Origin: Cunninghamia lanceolata
Taxonomy: Eukaryota; Streptophyta; Pinopsida; Cupressales; Cupressaceae
Direction: 5' to 3'
Assembly: GCA_027924645.1 (NCBI GenBank)
Contig: BSBN01000849.1
Location: forward strand, 11,054,001-11,118,000
Length of the DNA: 64,000 nucleotides
Below the pieces are notes generated by a model. That model did not search any database. It saw only the letters and a list, made by a program, of their open reading frames with translations, and was not told the DNA's origin. Every line of letters starts with the position of its first letter. Within the stretch, counting starts at the first letter, position 1. Below, in pieces: positions 47,329-59,399 of this stretch. The position numbers and the translations under genes are program-made.

Positions 47329-48268
47329 CCTATTTCTATCTGCATAGCTCTTTTAATGATCTGAAGCTTGCTTCAATTTCTCTTTGATCAATCTCATTTG
47401 ATCATCCATTTCCCTTAGCATATCAGGACCAATCACTATTCTTTCCTCTACCTTATCCCAACTAATATAGGTGTTCGACAGCTATGCCCATAAAGAGCTT
47501 TGAACGGTGCCATTCCAAAGGTGCATGGTATGAATTGTTGTATGTGAACTCTACCAATGGAAGATACTCCTCCCATTTGTACTGTTGATCCATACAATAC
47601 ATCTTGAGAAGGTCTTCTACAACCTGATTAACTCTTTCTATCTGACCATCCATTTGAGGATAATATGCCAAACTAAAATTCAACCTAGTTCCCAATGCTG
47701 CATTAAGATTTATCCAAAACTTGGATGTCATGTGAGCATCTCGATCTGAAATGATCATCTCGAGTACTCCATGCAATCAAAAAATCTCCTAAACAAACTT
47801 CTTAGCTAATACCAAAGAACCATCTAAAATATTGCCTAGAATAAAATGTGCTACCTTTGTCAACTTGTCCACAACTATTACGATGATATCATGTTGATTC
47901 TTAGACATGGGAAACCCTTGAATAAAATCCATACTTATCACTTGCCACTTGTATTAAAGAACACTGTGTGGATACAACAATCCTGTTGGATGCACATGCT
48001 CAACTTTGACTTATTGACACTCCAAACATCGAGCCACGAACTCTATTACATCATTCTTAAGTCTAGGCCAAAAGTATAAGGGTCTCAAACCTTTGACCAT
48101 CTTGGTCACTCCAGGGTGCCCCAAATTTGGTGCATTGTGGATCTCCTCAAGAACTAACTTCCTCAACTCTACTGAGTTAGGAATATACATCCTTCCCTCA
48201 TATCTCAAAAGTCCATCAGACTCAATCACATAACCATCAAACCTGCGGTCTAAGGGATCTACTTCCAA
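47329..48268 (-). pseudogene. Chromovirus-like integrase
   Basis: A complete HHCC module is seen at 48268-48011 (EEIHNAPNLGHPGVTKMV, then CLECQ). The middle of the core (48010-47777) is broken by stops. The second half is open at 47776-47462: IISDRDAHMTSKFW (catalytic Asp), YYPQMDGQIERVNQVVEDLL (catalytic Glu), WEEYLPLVEFTYNNSYH. The C-terminal part resumes beyond the LARD insertion at 41003-40621. Confidence 0.85.
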
Positions 48269-48289
48269 AGCTTACTTTACTCTTTCATA

Positions 48290-48900
48290 ATGCTCATCCC
48301 CTTGAAGATTCTAAATTACTTTCTTCTTCAAATTGGATCTCGTTGTAACCATGGTAGTCAAATGTCTTCTTCTACTAAGAGCATCTACTACTCTATTCTC
48401 TTTTCCTCTTATATACTCAATTCCAAAGTCATACTCACTAAGGAATTCTAACCATCTTCTCTGTCATGCATTAAGGTTAGGTTGAGTAAATATACACTTG
48501 AGCCCTAGCTGATCTATCTTAAACTCAAAGGGCTTACCTAGAAGATAATGCCTCCACACCTGAAGCGCATAAACTATGGTAGCTAACTCAAGATCATGCG
48601 GCACATAGTTCAACTCATATTGGTTTAACTTCCTTGACTATATGCAACCACTTGCTCATTCTACATCAACACTCCTCCTACTCCTTCTCCTAAAGCATCA
48701 ATTATAACTATAAAATGACCAATAGGATCTGGTATGGTTAAGATAGGAGTAGTTGTGAGCTTTTTCTTTAGCACTTGGAAAGCTTGCTCACACCTTTCTG
48801 TCCATTCAAACTTCTAATCCTTCTTTTGTAGCGAGGTAATTAGTGCTGCTATAGTTGAGAAACCTTGCACAAACTTACTATAATAACCTACAAGTCCCAT
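48290..48900 (-). pseudogene. Chromovirus-like RNase H and RT thumb region
   Basis: Lies between RT and the integrase zinc module on the minus strand, as in all Ty3 elements. Recognisable pieces are a CERCEQAFQVLK-type start and an ELATIVYALQVWRHYLLGK-like block. Stops and substitutions are frequent, so no open stretch longer than about 60 codons remains. Confidence 0.55.
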
Positions 48901-48924
48901 AAAATTTTTGACTTTTGTCACACT

Positions 48925-49560
48925 CTAAGGTGCAGGCCATTCTATTATCGCTTTAATCTTCTCAGGATCAATTGCAATCCCTTCTGCCGAGATCACATGA
49001 CCAACATAGTGCACTTTATCTTGAAATAATGTACACTTAGATAGCTTACGATAAAGCTTCTTCTCTCTCAAGCACTGTAAGACTATCCTCAAATGCCTCT
49101 CATGCTCTTCCACTGGTTTAGAGTATATCAAAATATCATCAAGGAAGATCAACACAAAATCATCTAAGCAATCATTGAATATGCTATTCATCAAATTCAT
49201 GAAGGTTGCCAGAGAATTATTCAACCCAAATGGTACCACTGTGAACTTGTAGTGACCATAGTGAGTTCTAAAAGTTGTCTTAGAGATGTTCTTATCCTTA
49301 ATCTGCAATTGGTGATAGCTAGATCTAATGTCTACCTTCAAGAACACAGTAGCTCCCTTCATTTGATTGAACAATTCATCTATTCTTAGGAGTGGGTACT
49401 TATTCTTTATAGTAGCTTTGTTAAGCATCCTATAATCAATGCATAACCTCATTGAAGTCCCATCCTTCTTCTTTACAAAGATAACTAGTATGCCTCATGG
49501 AGACACACTAGGTCTAATGAACCCTTGATTTAGCAACTCTTTCAATTGTCCTTTAAGCTC
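48925..49560 (-). pseudogene. Chromovirus-like reverse transcriptase
   Basis: Open for 175 codons (49452-48925): [32 protein letters not shown] (catalytic Asp), [40 protein letters not shown] (catalytic FLDD intact) and [20 protein letters not shown]. The upstream part to about 49560 ([13 protein letters not shown]) is broken by a stop. This is the best preserved enzyme domain in the window. Confidence 0.9.
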
Positions 49561-49686
49561 ATACAATTCTGTAGTAGTCATCTTATAGGGTGCCTTAGAT
49601 TGAGGCTCAGTCCTTGGTATAAAATCAATCAAGAAGTCAAATTCTCTCTTTGGTGGTAACACTGTCAACTCCATAGAGAATACATC

Positions 49687-50172
49687 TCAGAAATCTCTAA
49701 GGATTGGGTAGTCATTGAATGTTGTTTCTTCATTATCAAGGTCTTTTAATTGGACAACATAAATGACACACCTTTTCTTCTTGGCTTTCTTCAATTGCAT
49801 AGCCAAGATTTGCCTAAGTTCTAAAGGTCTCTTAGATCCTTCAATTTCCACCTGATTTCCTAGGTCATCCAAACTTCTAACAACATTGTCTTCACATTTT
49901 ACTAGAGACTAATGTTTAGCTAACCGGTTGATTCTAATAATCACATCATAAGACCCTAAATGTGCTACATATAGATTAAATGAAGTCTGAAACCTTGGAA
50001 GCTCTAACTCATTGCATGCTAGACATGAGTCTACTCTCTTTTCTGCTCTATTGTCATATTGTACCATCCAAGAGTTTTCCATATGCCCAAGTCTAATAGA
50101 TAACTTAGATACTACTCTATGATCTACAAAACATTTTGTGGCACCAATATCAATCAAAATAGAAACATGCAA
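49687..50172 (-). pseudogene. Chromovirus-like protease and linker
   Basis: Retropepsin at 50172-49909: ILIDIGATKCFVDHRVVSKL, with the active-site triplet D-I-G in place of the usual D-S/T-G, and LGSYDVIIRINRLAKH, a degraded G-M-D-W-L block. The linker (49872-49687) has a PLELRQILAMQLKKAKKKRC block and a NDYPILRDF end that precede RT in this group. Confidence 0.8.
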
Positions 50173-50249
50173 TCCATAGAGCTTACCTTGAAACTGTATA
50201 GGTGCTGCTTGAAAGTCATCTTGTCAATTGTCCACTGCGGCATGTATCT

Positions 50250-51500
50250 AATGTTGAGGTGCTCCTTGCTGATTTATGTCTCCTCTTACCATTGATCTCT
50301 AGGGACATGAATTAGCATAATTGTCTCCTCCACAAACATAGCATCCACCCTTAGGTGCTTTCAGTTCTTCAGCCCTTTCCCACTAGTTGTTGTTTTAATT
50401 GTTATAGCCACCTCTTTTGTTTCCTCCATGCTGGTTTCCACCATTTCCATCCTAAGAGTTATTACCTCTCTTTAAATTCCTAATCTACCAATTTCTATTA
50501 CCTTGATTGTTATTCTAATTGTAATTCTATTGGTTATTCTGAGGTCTCTTATTGGAAAACTTCATATCTCTCTGCTTATGGTAACTGGCTGCTTGCTGCA
50601 GCTTTTGCTCTTATTTCATTGCTTTCTCAAAAACTGCATCCATAGTCAATGGATTATGAATGTCTACCTCTACTCCAATCTGGGGCCTTAAGCCTAATAT
50701 AAACTTCCCAATCCGTAATCTCTTGTCCATCTGGTACTATGGAACATACTTTAGTACAGATGTGAAAACCTCTCCCAATAACTAGTTACATACAAATTCA
50801 CCCTTGAATCAAATTGTGAAACTCTATCATCTTCTTGTCAAAGGAGAGTTGTGGTAACCACCCTTTCTTGAAAATTTGTAGGAAAATTTCCCAAGTTTCT
50901 TATCTGCCTTCTCATTGTTCCACCATGTTGCTACTTCACCAGTCAACTGATATGATTCCTACATTGCCTTTATGTGATTAGAAAGGTTTCGAAGCTCAAA
51001 GTATCTCTCCATTTCTATTATCCATGCTTCAGCTCCATCACCAATTGTCTTTCCATCAAATTTGGGTGGTGAGGCCTTCTTGAGGTCTTTTCCCAACTCT
51101 TCAGTAATCTTTCTATGGTTATTCACATTCTCTTCTACTTCAGGAATCTGGGCTTCTATCCTTAGATTCTCATTCTGTGCCTCTACCCTTGGGTTCTCAT
51201 TTGCATTTGCACCTCCTGGGTTTTCATTTGCATTCTACTCTCTATAGTTTCCTCTAATCTCTCGCTCAAGAGTATCCATTCTCATACCCTCTTCGGTTAA
51301 GAAAGTAAGAAAATGATCCAATCTTCCATCTTGATTGTTATTATTGGCTTCACCATGATTCCTTTCATTTTGACCATTATTTGTATCTCCAAGGTTTCTT
51401 CCATTTTGATCAAGTTTCTTGATCCTAGGACTCCTCCACTACGATCAGTGTTTCTAGTATTTATGATGAATAATCTACATCAAGTTCACAACTTAGCATA
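50250..51500 (-). pseudogene. Chromovirus-like gag
   Basis: Minus-strand reading from about 51500: N-terminal polar segment, a repeated NENPG/NENPR motif near 51200, then PPKFDGKTIGDGAEAWIIEM and YQLTGEVATWWNNEKADKK (the gag domain), RIGKFILGLRPQIGVEVDIH, and an Asn/Gly-rich tail. The knuckle near 50340-50300 reads CYVCGGDNYANSC, with the His replaced by Tyr. Many stops. Confidence 0.75.
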
Positions 51501-51534
51501 ATAGTCCCAAATAGGCCCTAGTGTTCAACCTAGA

Positions 51535-51546
51535 GCTCTAATACCA
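51535..51546 (-). other. Primer-binding site of the chromovirus-like element
   Basis: On the minus strand TGGTATTAGAGC, two bases after the LTR end TTTATA; one transition from the standard TGGTATCAGAGC. Confidence 0.7.
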
Positions 51547-51548
51547 AT

Positions 51549-51848
51549 TATAAAGTACTCATTCCATCACAAAAGTTACATGAAGTAAATAATCCACTTA
51601 ATTACAACATCTCAAGTAAAAGATAAATATCATAAACATGAATCAATAAAAGTCATTAAATCTTACAAATCATGTGCTTAATCCATGTGTTAGCACTATA
51701 AAAGAATATTCAAAGTCCACTGGCTTTCATGCCATAATTCATCCAACTTACAAGTTACAATAATCATGTACAAAGTATAATAAATCAAACAAACTCTCTA
51801 GTTGCCACAAACCCACATGGTTCTCCTATGAGCCAAGAGATGGGAACA
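51549..51848 (-). repeat. Chromovirus-like 5' LTR (inner part)
   Basis: Matches 25277-25561. The LTR certainly extends further upward, but its outer end is not resolved because the second copy is cut by the Tat-like insertion. Confidence 0.7.
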
Positions 51849-53717
51849 TGGCTCAGGTGCATTTCCACCCAACCATGAAGCAATTACACAAACCCAGCCC
51901 TCCACGCAATGTCTAGCTACTTGGAAACAACTGGCAGGAGGGAACATTTGGTGCACCCTCAAGTCTAATGTGCAATCTAAATAATGATATGTAAATTATC
52001 TCAAGAAAGGAATTGACTATATATATATAAAGTTTGCTAGACAAATATCCATCTTTTTCAATGAATTCCTAGCTTAGGCCTAAGCATTTAAAAAAGTTTT
52101 AGGTTCAATTCTAGAAAATAGGAAAAGCCATCTCTGATATTCCACATTCAACATCCTTTCTGAAAAGTAATCCCAAACAGTCATATCTAATAATCTACTT
52201 TCTTTCAAAATAAATAACAACCCATATTTGCCTATAATCCATCTCTAATCACCCTTCGAAAACATCAATCATGAAAACACACTTTTCAAGAAAGTAATTC
52301 ATCATTTAATCATACAAATTGCATCTTATAAGGCTATTAAATTGATTTTATTTCCTAGTCCATATTTCCTTCAAATATTCACAATGTGATAAGTTTTCTA
52401 TTTCCAATCAAGTATATCATTTCACTTCAAGAAAGCTATAAATAAGATAATGGTATATCCACATCGGATCTTACTCCATTCGCAAAAAAACATAAAAGGA
52501 AAAGATAATTTAATCTATAATCTAATTCATTCAATGAATTTACTATCCACTACAAGAACAAATCACTAGTTGTGATAGGAAGGTTGACAGGAACTATTGT
52601 CACGAAGGATTGCACCCTGTCAAGCAATAAGCTCAACAATCCCATGAAAAGTTGGATCATTCTCAGACTGTGGGTTGTCTATGATGAGAGTGAACCTCTA
52701 GAAGATCTAGCTCCCTTTAAAAGTCCCTTAGATCTGATGTAATTTCAAGGAAAAGAGATAGAAGGATGATTATTGAAACTAAAATTGATCTTAAGGGGTG
52801 ATGCACTAATTATTGTAATCTAACTTGCAACTGATTCATAGCTATTTCTCAATACATCTATTCATACAACTCATATTGAACGTCTTATCACATAAATATT
52901 TCACATAAAGGCATGAAATCAATCTACTTTATGCTGAAGGAAAACCAATGCTCTCACAATTTAAAAAGTAAAAGAATCATCCACACAATCTGTAACATGT
53001 GGTAAAATTTGCACTTTTGTATACTTGCTTCAATAGAATGAGATAAAAAACTTTGAATTTTTGATTTTAAAACACAATAAATCTTTATCATATCATTCAC
53101 AAAGTAACAAGACACCTGAATCCAAGAACACTTGATTTTATTAGAAAATAGAAGGAAAACTTTGCAATAACTATCAAATTTGATGAAAAGTAAACTACAG
53201 CTGTATAAAAAACATGTAAAATATGCTGAGCTACAATAATGAATTTGTCTTTGCAATGTGCAAAGGCAAGAGAAAAAGCAAGAACTATGAAAAAAGCATA
53301 AGTTTTTTCCCTATAATACAAAAATCTGTCTCAAAAAGCAAAGGGAAGATCAACTCCAGTCTAACTGGACTTCAAATGAATAATGAATAGGCTGGAAAAG
53401 TCAACTCCTAGTTGTTGGGTGAGCAAGAATAAAATGCCTAAATAAAAGTGCCCACAATTGCTCCAAACTGAGTTATTTTAGCTCATAACTCCTCTCAAGG
53501 TGTTTGACCAAAAAATTGCCAAAAATAGGCATGTTTGACTCCAAGTCAAAAATAGAAAGAGAAACTCCTCTTGCATGAGTTTGATAGTTCAGTTTGTCTC
53601 CACTTCAATCCCTTGCATGATTTGAGGGCAAAAATATATTATTTTTGACAAATATTAAGGGTAAATCATGTGCATGTTTTACATCAATAAGTGTTTTACA
53701 ATTATCTTCTTGGTTTT
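51849..53717. other. Outer part of the chromovirus-like LTR and unassigned sequence
   Basis: No gene recognised. The first part must be LTR. A TA run lies near 52017-52031. The expected flank (continuation of the Ty3 remnant interrupted at 25276) could not be identified. Confidence 0.35.
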
Positions 53718-53719
53718 GT

Positions 53720-53768
53720 TAAACAAATATTAAGGTAATTTATAATTATTACCCTTAATATTTGTTTA
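53720..53768. repeat. Inverted repeat (stem of about 18 bp, loop of 12 bp)
   Basis: TAAACAAATATTAAGG-TA at 53720-53737 is mirrored by TACCCTTAATATTTGTTTA at 53750-53768. A third partial copy (ACAAATATTAAGGGTAAAT) lies near 53650. It has no terminator-like U-run and may be a MITE end or a relic palindrome. Confidence 0.7.
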
Positions 53769-56700
53769 AAATACAATATTTTGTCTCCTTGTCATGCAAA
53801 GGAAAAGGGTTTATATAATAACTTCATTTAGTCTCTACTCCTTTACAAAAAGCTTACAAGGTAATAATGATCTCTTTTTCACCCTTGGCTTAAAAAAAAA
53901 CTTAGGCTCGCTCAATACTGACCTAAGTCAACAACAAAAATATAAAATCCCTTCATGGCTTTTCCTCTTTTCAAGCTTAAATCATTATCTCTCTTTTGTT
54001 TGATTTAAGGTTAAAGAAAACAATAAAAGTCATAAAACACATCATACTGCTTATGACTTCCCATCTCTTTCATGGGCTCATGATTGTTTCTAACCTTCAA
54101 CACTTAGGAAAGTGTTTGACCACGACCTTCATTAGATTTTCATGATATTTTCTTTAAAAAAGTTAAAAAACACATGAGAGGTCACTCGGGCTAGGGAACT
54201 CTTGTGAACAAAACAACCAACAAACCCTAAAATCATATCATTTTATCTTTTTCACTCCATCATAATGCTACTCTAGGGTCTGGAGCGCACTGCCAAAGAG
54301 GTCTGCATTGAAACTCACTGTGAATGATAGCTCTATTCTTTGTATGGGTAATCAACTCTTGGCTTTCCTCTTTTTTCTGTACTCACTTTGAAGAGAAATA
54401 TGAAAAGTATTATGTCATTCATTCTCTATGTCTTATGTAACAGTATGAATGAGAACAATGAAAACTCTGGTTCTCTTCCTTCATGCTCTTTGTTCTTTTG
54501 AGATATATACCTCTGCTCTTTAGGGAACTACATCTTATCATGGTTTTTGTATAGTTTCATTTAAAAAGTTTGAAATGTGTAGCTTTTGAATTGTGAGGGT
54601 TCTTTTTTCTTGAAATCTCTTTCATGAAACTGCTATTGTTGCTCTTAAAGTTTGATAAACTCTTCCTTCACACAGATTGCTACTTCATTATGAAAATAGT
54701 GTAGCTCTCTAGAGGAATATGTGGGAGGGATTAGTTTGAAAGATGTAAAAGACATGCTCTTTTTGTACTTCATTTGCTTTGCCTTCAAATTTGAAGACCC
54801 TTGCTAGGGTTTGAGCAGTGAACAATAATATGAAGCTCTGCATGAAAATCTTACAAGTTTTTTGTCCTGTCAATACAATAAAATAGAACACCTATTTTGA
54901 TGTCTCTAGTTGATTTCTCATTAATTATGTATTTGTTGTACCCCCTGTAGCTTTTGATCTCTGCCAGAATACTACTCTATGGAAATATTTTAAAACCCTC
55001 TTTCTGTAACTAGTTAGTTGTGGTGTCACAGCTTAGGCCTTTCATGGCTCCTTCTGATCTCGGCTTGTTCATCATGTATATGCTCTATGGCGGTCTTTTT
55101 ATTTGAGAAACATATCTCTAATGCCCTTAGAATGTTCATGTTAATGCCAAAGATTGTTGTAACTTTGTTCAGACCCTCCTCTTTACTATGACAACCTTGT
55201 TTACTATGAATATCTTTGAACTGCTCTACTAGGTTTCCTTGAAGACAGTTATTTTTGCTATGGACATGACTATTCTAATCAATCAATTATGCATCCTTTA
55301 TGCTTTGATAAGGCTTTCGCATTACTACCTATATTTTTGTTGCACTTTCATCTTTCAATAGATTGTATCATACTATCATTATTACCGCCTTTGGACAGTT
55401 TTGGACTCAAAGGGTCTACTCATTACTGTGTTTTTGGTGAAAGACTCCATGAAAAGGTCTTCTCAAGTCTATGCATTTTTAACAAGGTAGTGTTAAAACA
55501 CCTAAAAGATGTTACCAAAACCTTTTGACATTCTCACCTATCTACCTGTAGGCTATTTTACATGCTTTGTATCTCTTTTCTACTCAACTTGCAAATGGGC
55601 TAATGATGACTGTTGATATGGCATACTCTGTAGATGCTCCCTCTATGTTGATATACTTCCTTTTGTGGACTCATAATGCTTCTATTCATAACTTCAATGC
55701 ATGATGGCCTCAACGCATGATGGTCTAATGTTTGGAACGTCTTTAATAATTGTCTCACTAGTTCTAATTTCTAATCTTGTAAGGAGCTTGGCTAAATATT
55801 GGCCCCACTGTCATGACACTCTACATCCATGCTCCTTTGACATGACTGATCTCATAGTTTTGCATAGACATCAATATGGCTGTCTTTCTAGGTTTTGTAG
55901 TTGTCCTCCTTATCACTGTTATCATGACATTACTCTCCCTTTCTCATTATTTTCTTGATAATTTTAAGCATTAAATGAATGCTTTTATGGTTATATACAA
56001 CATTTTTAGCTAGCACACTTTAAACACTCTTTAGGACTATTTCTTGTGGCTGTCTTTATCCGTCTTCATGAAGCCCCCTTTTAACTATCCTCTATACTAC
56101 TTTGTTAGCTTTCTTTCGTGCTTTGAAGTGACTTTCTTTTAGTAGGAATGTTTGTGCTCTTTAGTGACTTTATACAGTGAACTAAGAATGACTATCAGGA
56201 TGCAATATTCTCTTCAAATGCATCATGCCCCTTTGCAATGTATGACTAAACTTCATATGCATGTAATGACTATCCTTTGAATCTTGATGACTGTTTATAC
56301 GTACTGTAGACCTTAATCATACCTCGACTGATCCTCTCCTTTGTATCTATCATGATCTTGGGACAACATGTGACTACTCCTTTTGGTTAGGGTACACCTC
56401 TGAATTTCACTAATGAATGTTTCCTCCTTTTGAAGCAATGTGATAGGACAATAAAGGGATGACTGTTATATCACAATCCTTTCCATTCACTGTCTATATA
56501 GTCTCCTCTTGTGATTGTGATAAGAAACACTCTTGTTTGTATTTCAAAGGCAATGCTCCCTTATCTTTGACTATGCAATTGCTTTGACATGATGATGATG
56601 TTTTGTATTGCAAGTTCTTTCATGAGCTTCTATCAGGGTTTTCTATAGCCATAGATATGTCTTTATGCACGCTAAGCCTTCTATAAGATACTCAAGATCT

Positions 56701-58257
56701 TTAAAGACTTCCTTCGATCATGGCAGAGGACTATTCTCTATGTACTTATTAGGCAAATAATGACTACCTTTTATGATTGCTTTCCTTTTAGAACATGACT
56801 ATTCTCTTACTCTTCCTTTAGCACTTCTACAGTGTGCATGACTATTATGACAGCATTAGTACATATCATCAGTGATTGATCTTCTAAGAATACATGTACC
56901 TACACATTGGGCAAACAAGTTAAGAATACAAATGAGGTTTATGGCCTCCTCTTAATGATATAACTCTTTCTTACTTCTTCTTATGATTACATATCTGCAT
57001 TTGATGTCTGTTTATCTCTTCCATCTTCATGACTAGATGCTTGTGTAAGATAGTAGGTGCATTTTGATACTATTTCATATAGGAGTGAAAATAAATCCCG
57101 GGCTCTAAAATTCCTTCTTTGTCTCTTTTGCAGGTCTTCTTGAAGATACTGATGATGAAACAGAAGATGATACTAGCAACTGTGGGGTTCGTCATTTAAG
57201 AAATGATGGATCCTTCTCCTTCATATATGTTTTCTTTTCTATTTCAGATATACTTACTTTCTTTCATTGCATCTTGTACAGTTAATACCATGGCTTGTGT
57301 GGGAGCATATAAACACTTTTCTCCTTATGAATATGAATAGCTATTTTATGCAATGTTTTTGTATATTGCTTCTCCTTTGTGAACCAATTGCATAAAGATA
57401 AATTGAAAATGATTCCATGATATAGATATTCATAATCATGAATAAATTTAGCAATATTTGTGTACCTTTTTATCATTTGATAATGTATCAGATGTAATGA
57501 ATGAACAATGACAACAAACTGCAACACAATCTGCAACACATGGATTAGCTTTCCTTTCTCCTGTCAGTCCTAGGATATCTCTTGCTCTATTGAAGTGTCC
57601 TTCCCATCTTATTTGGCTCATGTAGCAGCTCTTATTGAGCTGCTACATGATTCTGGTAATGGTGATCACTGGAATGGCACTCCACTAGAACTGTAGGCCT
57701 TCTAGGGATGACAATGAATCTTGAACCTTCTTCTCCTTTCCCCTTGAACCTACCTACTTCTTCAAAGAAGAAAAGTAAATGTTGTTATAGCCTGACCTGA
57801 TTAAGTTGAGGAGTGCAATTGGGTAACATTTTTGGTGACCTCTATGCCAGTTTTGCCTGATAAAACTCTCATGACTAGTTGCCTAGTGTATCCATTGGGC
57901 AATAGAGTAATTCCTTGACCTTTACAACTCAGAAAACTTATTGAAACTCAGCTGCTAGAAAATAACAACAAAACTAAACTAAAAACAAAATAGACTGGGT
58001 CTAAATAGGGCTAACAAATTATGTGTCAACACTTGTTGGAAAACAAAACTGAACTAAAACTATTATGCAATCGACACTTGTTAACTCAAAAAATTACTCT
58101 ACTATGATACATTTGCAAACTTTTTCTCCTCAAAAATAGTGTTTGAGGTGAATCCAATTGACTGGGATAGGTAATACCTCTCCTTATATAGTGGTCATCT
58201 GAAAAGCATTATGTTGTTTGCATTCTATTGGCAAGAGACACTGTGTGGCTTCATGAG
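53769..58257. other. Gene-free stretch, 4.5 kb
   Basis: CT-rich on the + strand with no recognised gene. Between about 55.2 and 57.1 kb the short motif ATGACTAT and variants (GATGACTG, CATGACTATT) recur many times without fixed spacing. The longest open stretches (for example 55701-55958) have no family signature. Confidence 0.4.
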
Positions 58258-59334
58258 TGTTGTCATTGATGGCAACAAAGTCCATCCCACACATCTGCAT
58301 CACATGGTGTGTCTATACCGAAAGTTAGATTGAAGAGTATTTTGGTCCGGTGACCAAGAATAGAGCATGCAGCAAGGTCTGACAATCAGGTCTAGATCTC
58401 TCAGAAGAAGTATCTCAGTAAAGTACAGACTTGGGGAAGTCAAGAGGAGTATCATGAATGATATATTCCAGAGATTGAGCCTCCAATGATGAAAGAGTGG
58501 AAAGATATAAGCACCTAAGTGTTGGGTTCCTGTTTGGTAGAGTAGACTAAGGAAGACCTGACTAGCAGAGCATCAGACCTTAATCCGGATGAGATATTGA
58601 TGGTGTTCAAGTTTCCTCAGGTATCATTCATGATTGAATGACATGATTGATGACTTCTATAACTATATTTTTGATACTCATTACTTAGTAAGCAAGGATT
58701 CCGTCGACAAACCAAAGTTTGGAAAGATATTAAGTATTTCGGATGCCAACTAGAATGTGGATGAAATCCTTGGTGTAGATATATATACCAGATTGATTTC
58801 AGTATGAATGTGTGTGTGGTGTGTTAAGAAGTGCGAACAAAAGAAGAGAGCTGTGTGGAAGTAGTGATATAGGTCCGGTATGTGATAGGATAGCAGCACA
58901 AAAGAAGAGGAAGAATGAAGTGCAGTAGATCAGTGTATGGAGCCTAACCGAAACTGAATCTCAGCATATGTGGATGCTTCTCTTCAGTTCAAGTATCTTG
59001 TGACCTTCCTTGTACCTTGTAGACAGTGAGTCTCTTGTAAGCAGTGAGCCTCTTATGAGTAGTGTGCTCAGGCAATGAGCCCTAATTGGCAAGTGCCATT
59101 TTGTACTATCTTATTCTTTTAATAGAGAATACAATCTTGGGTTAGTCACCCCGTGGTTTTTCCCTTAACAGGGTTTTCCACGTCAAAATCATTGTGTTAT
59201 GTGTATTAATGTTATTTCTATTTTCATGGTTATGTTTTCTTATATGAGTTAATGCTCCACTAATTATTAAAGAAGGATAGAAAGTTGAAGTAATTGTAGA
59301 TAACTGATTCACCCCCCCCTCTCAGTTATCAACA
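58258..59334 (+). repeat. 5' LTR of a copia-type element (start inferred)
   Basis: Ends ATCAACA at 59334, two bases before a primer-binding site. The start at 58258 is chosen because TGTTGTC there complements the CAACA end and the length (about 1.08 kb) is reasonable. The block CAGGGTTTTCCACGTCAAAA near 59170 resembles the same block in the LARD-like LTR. The partner LTR lies beyond the window, so the start is not proven. Confidence 0.55.
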
Positions 59335-59336
59335 AT

Positions 59337-59348
59337 TGGTATCAGAGC
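59337..59348 (+). other. Primer-binding site
   Basis: TGGTATCAGAGC, identical to that of the LARD-like element at 42445 and complementary to initiator methionine tRNA. Confidence 0.85.
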
Positions 59349-59399
59349 TAGGTTCCTCCAAACAGAGCCTAACAGCTTGAGGAAGATCTGGGAATTCAA

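Larger units (their letters stand above)
40621..51848 (-). mobile_element. Ty3/gypsy chromovirus-like element, minus strand, nested insertions
   Basis: In element order from high to low coordinates: 5' LTR part (from 51549 upward), primer-binding site (51546-51535), gag, protease, RT, RNase H, integrase, chromodomain-like end (40621). It is interrupted by the LARD-like element. The 3' LTR fragment is displaced to 25277-25561 by the Tat-like insertion plus a deletion. The upper limit of the 5' LTR is not resolved; 51848 is only the end of the segment that can be compared with the 3' LTR. Confidence 0.8.

Noticed and set aside
53769..58257. A host gene in the CT-rich 54-58 kb region
   Set aside because: Several open stretches with Leu/Ser/His-rich translations exist, but none shows motifs, and all are short with no conserved frame.
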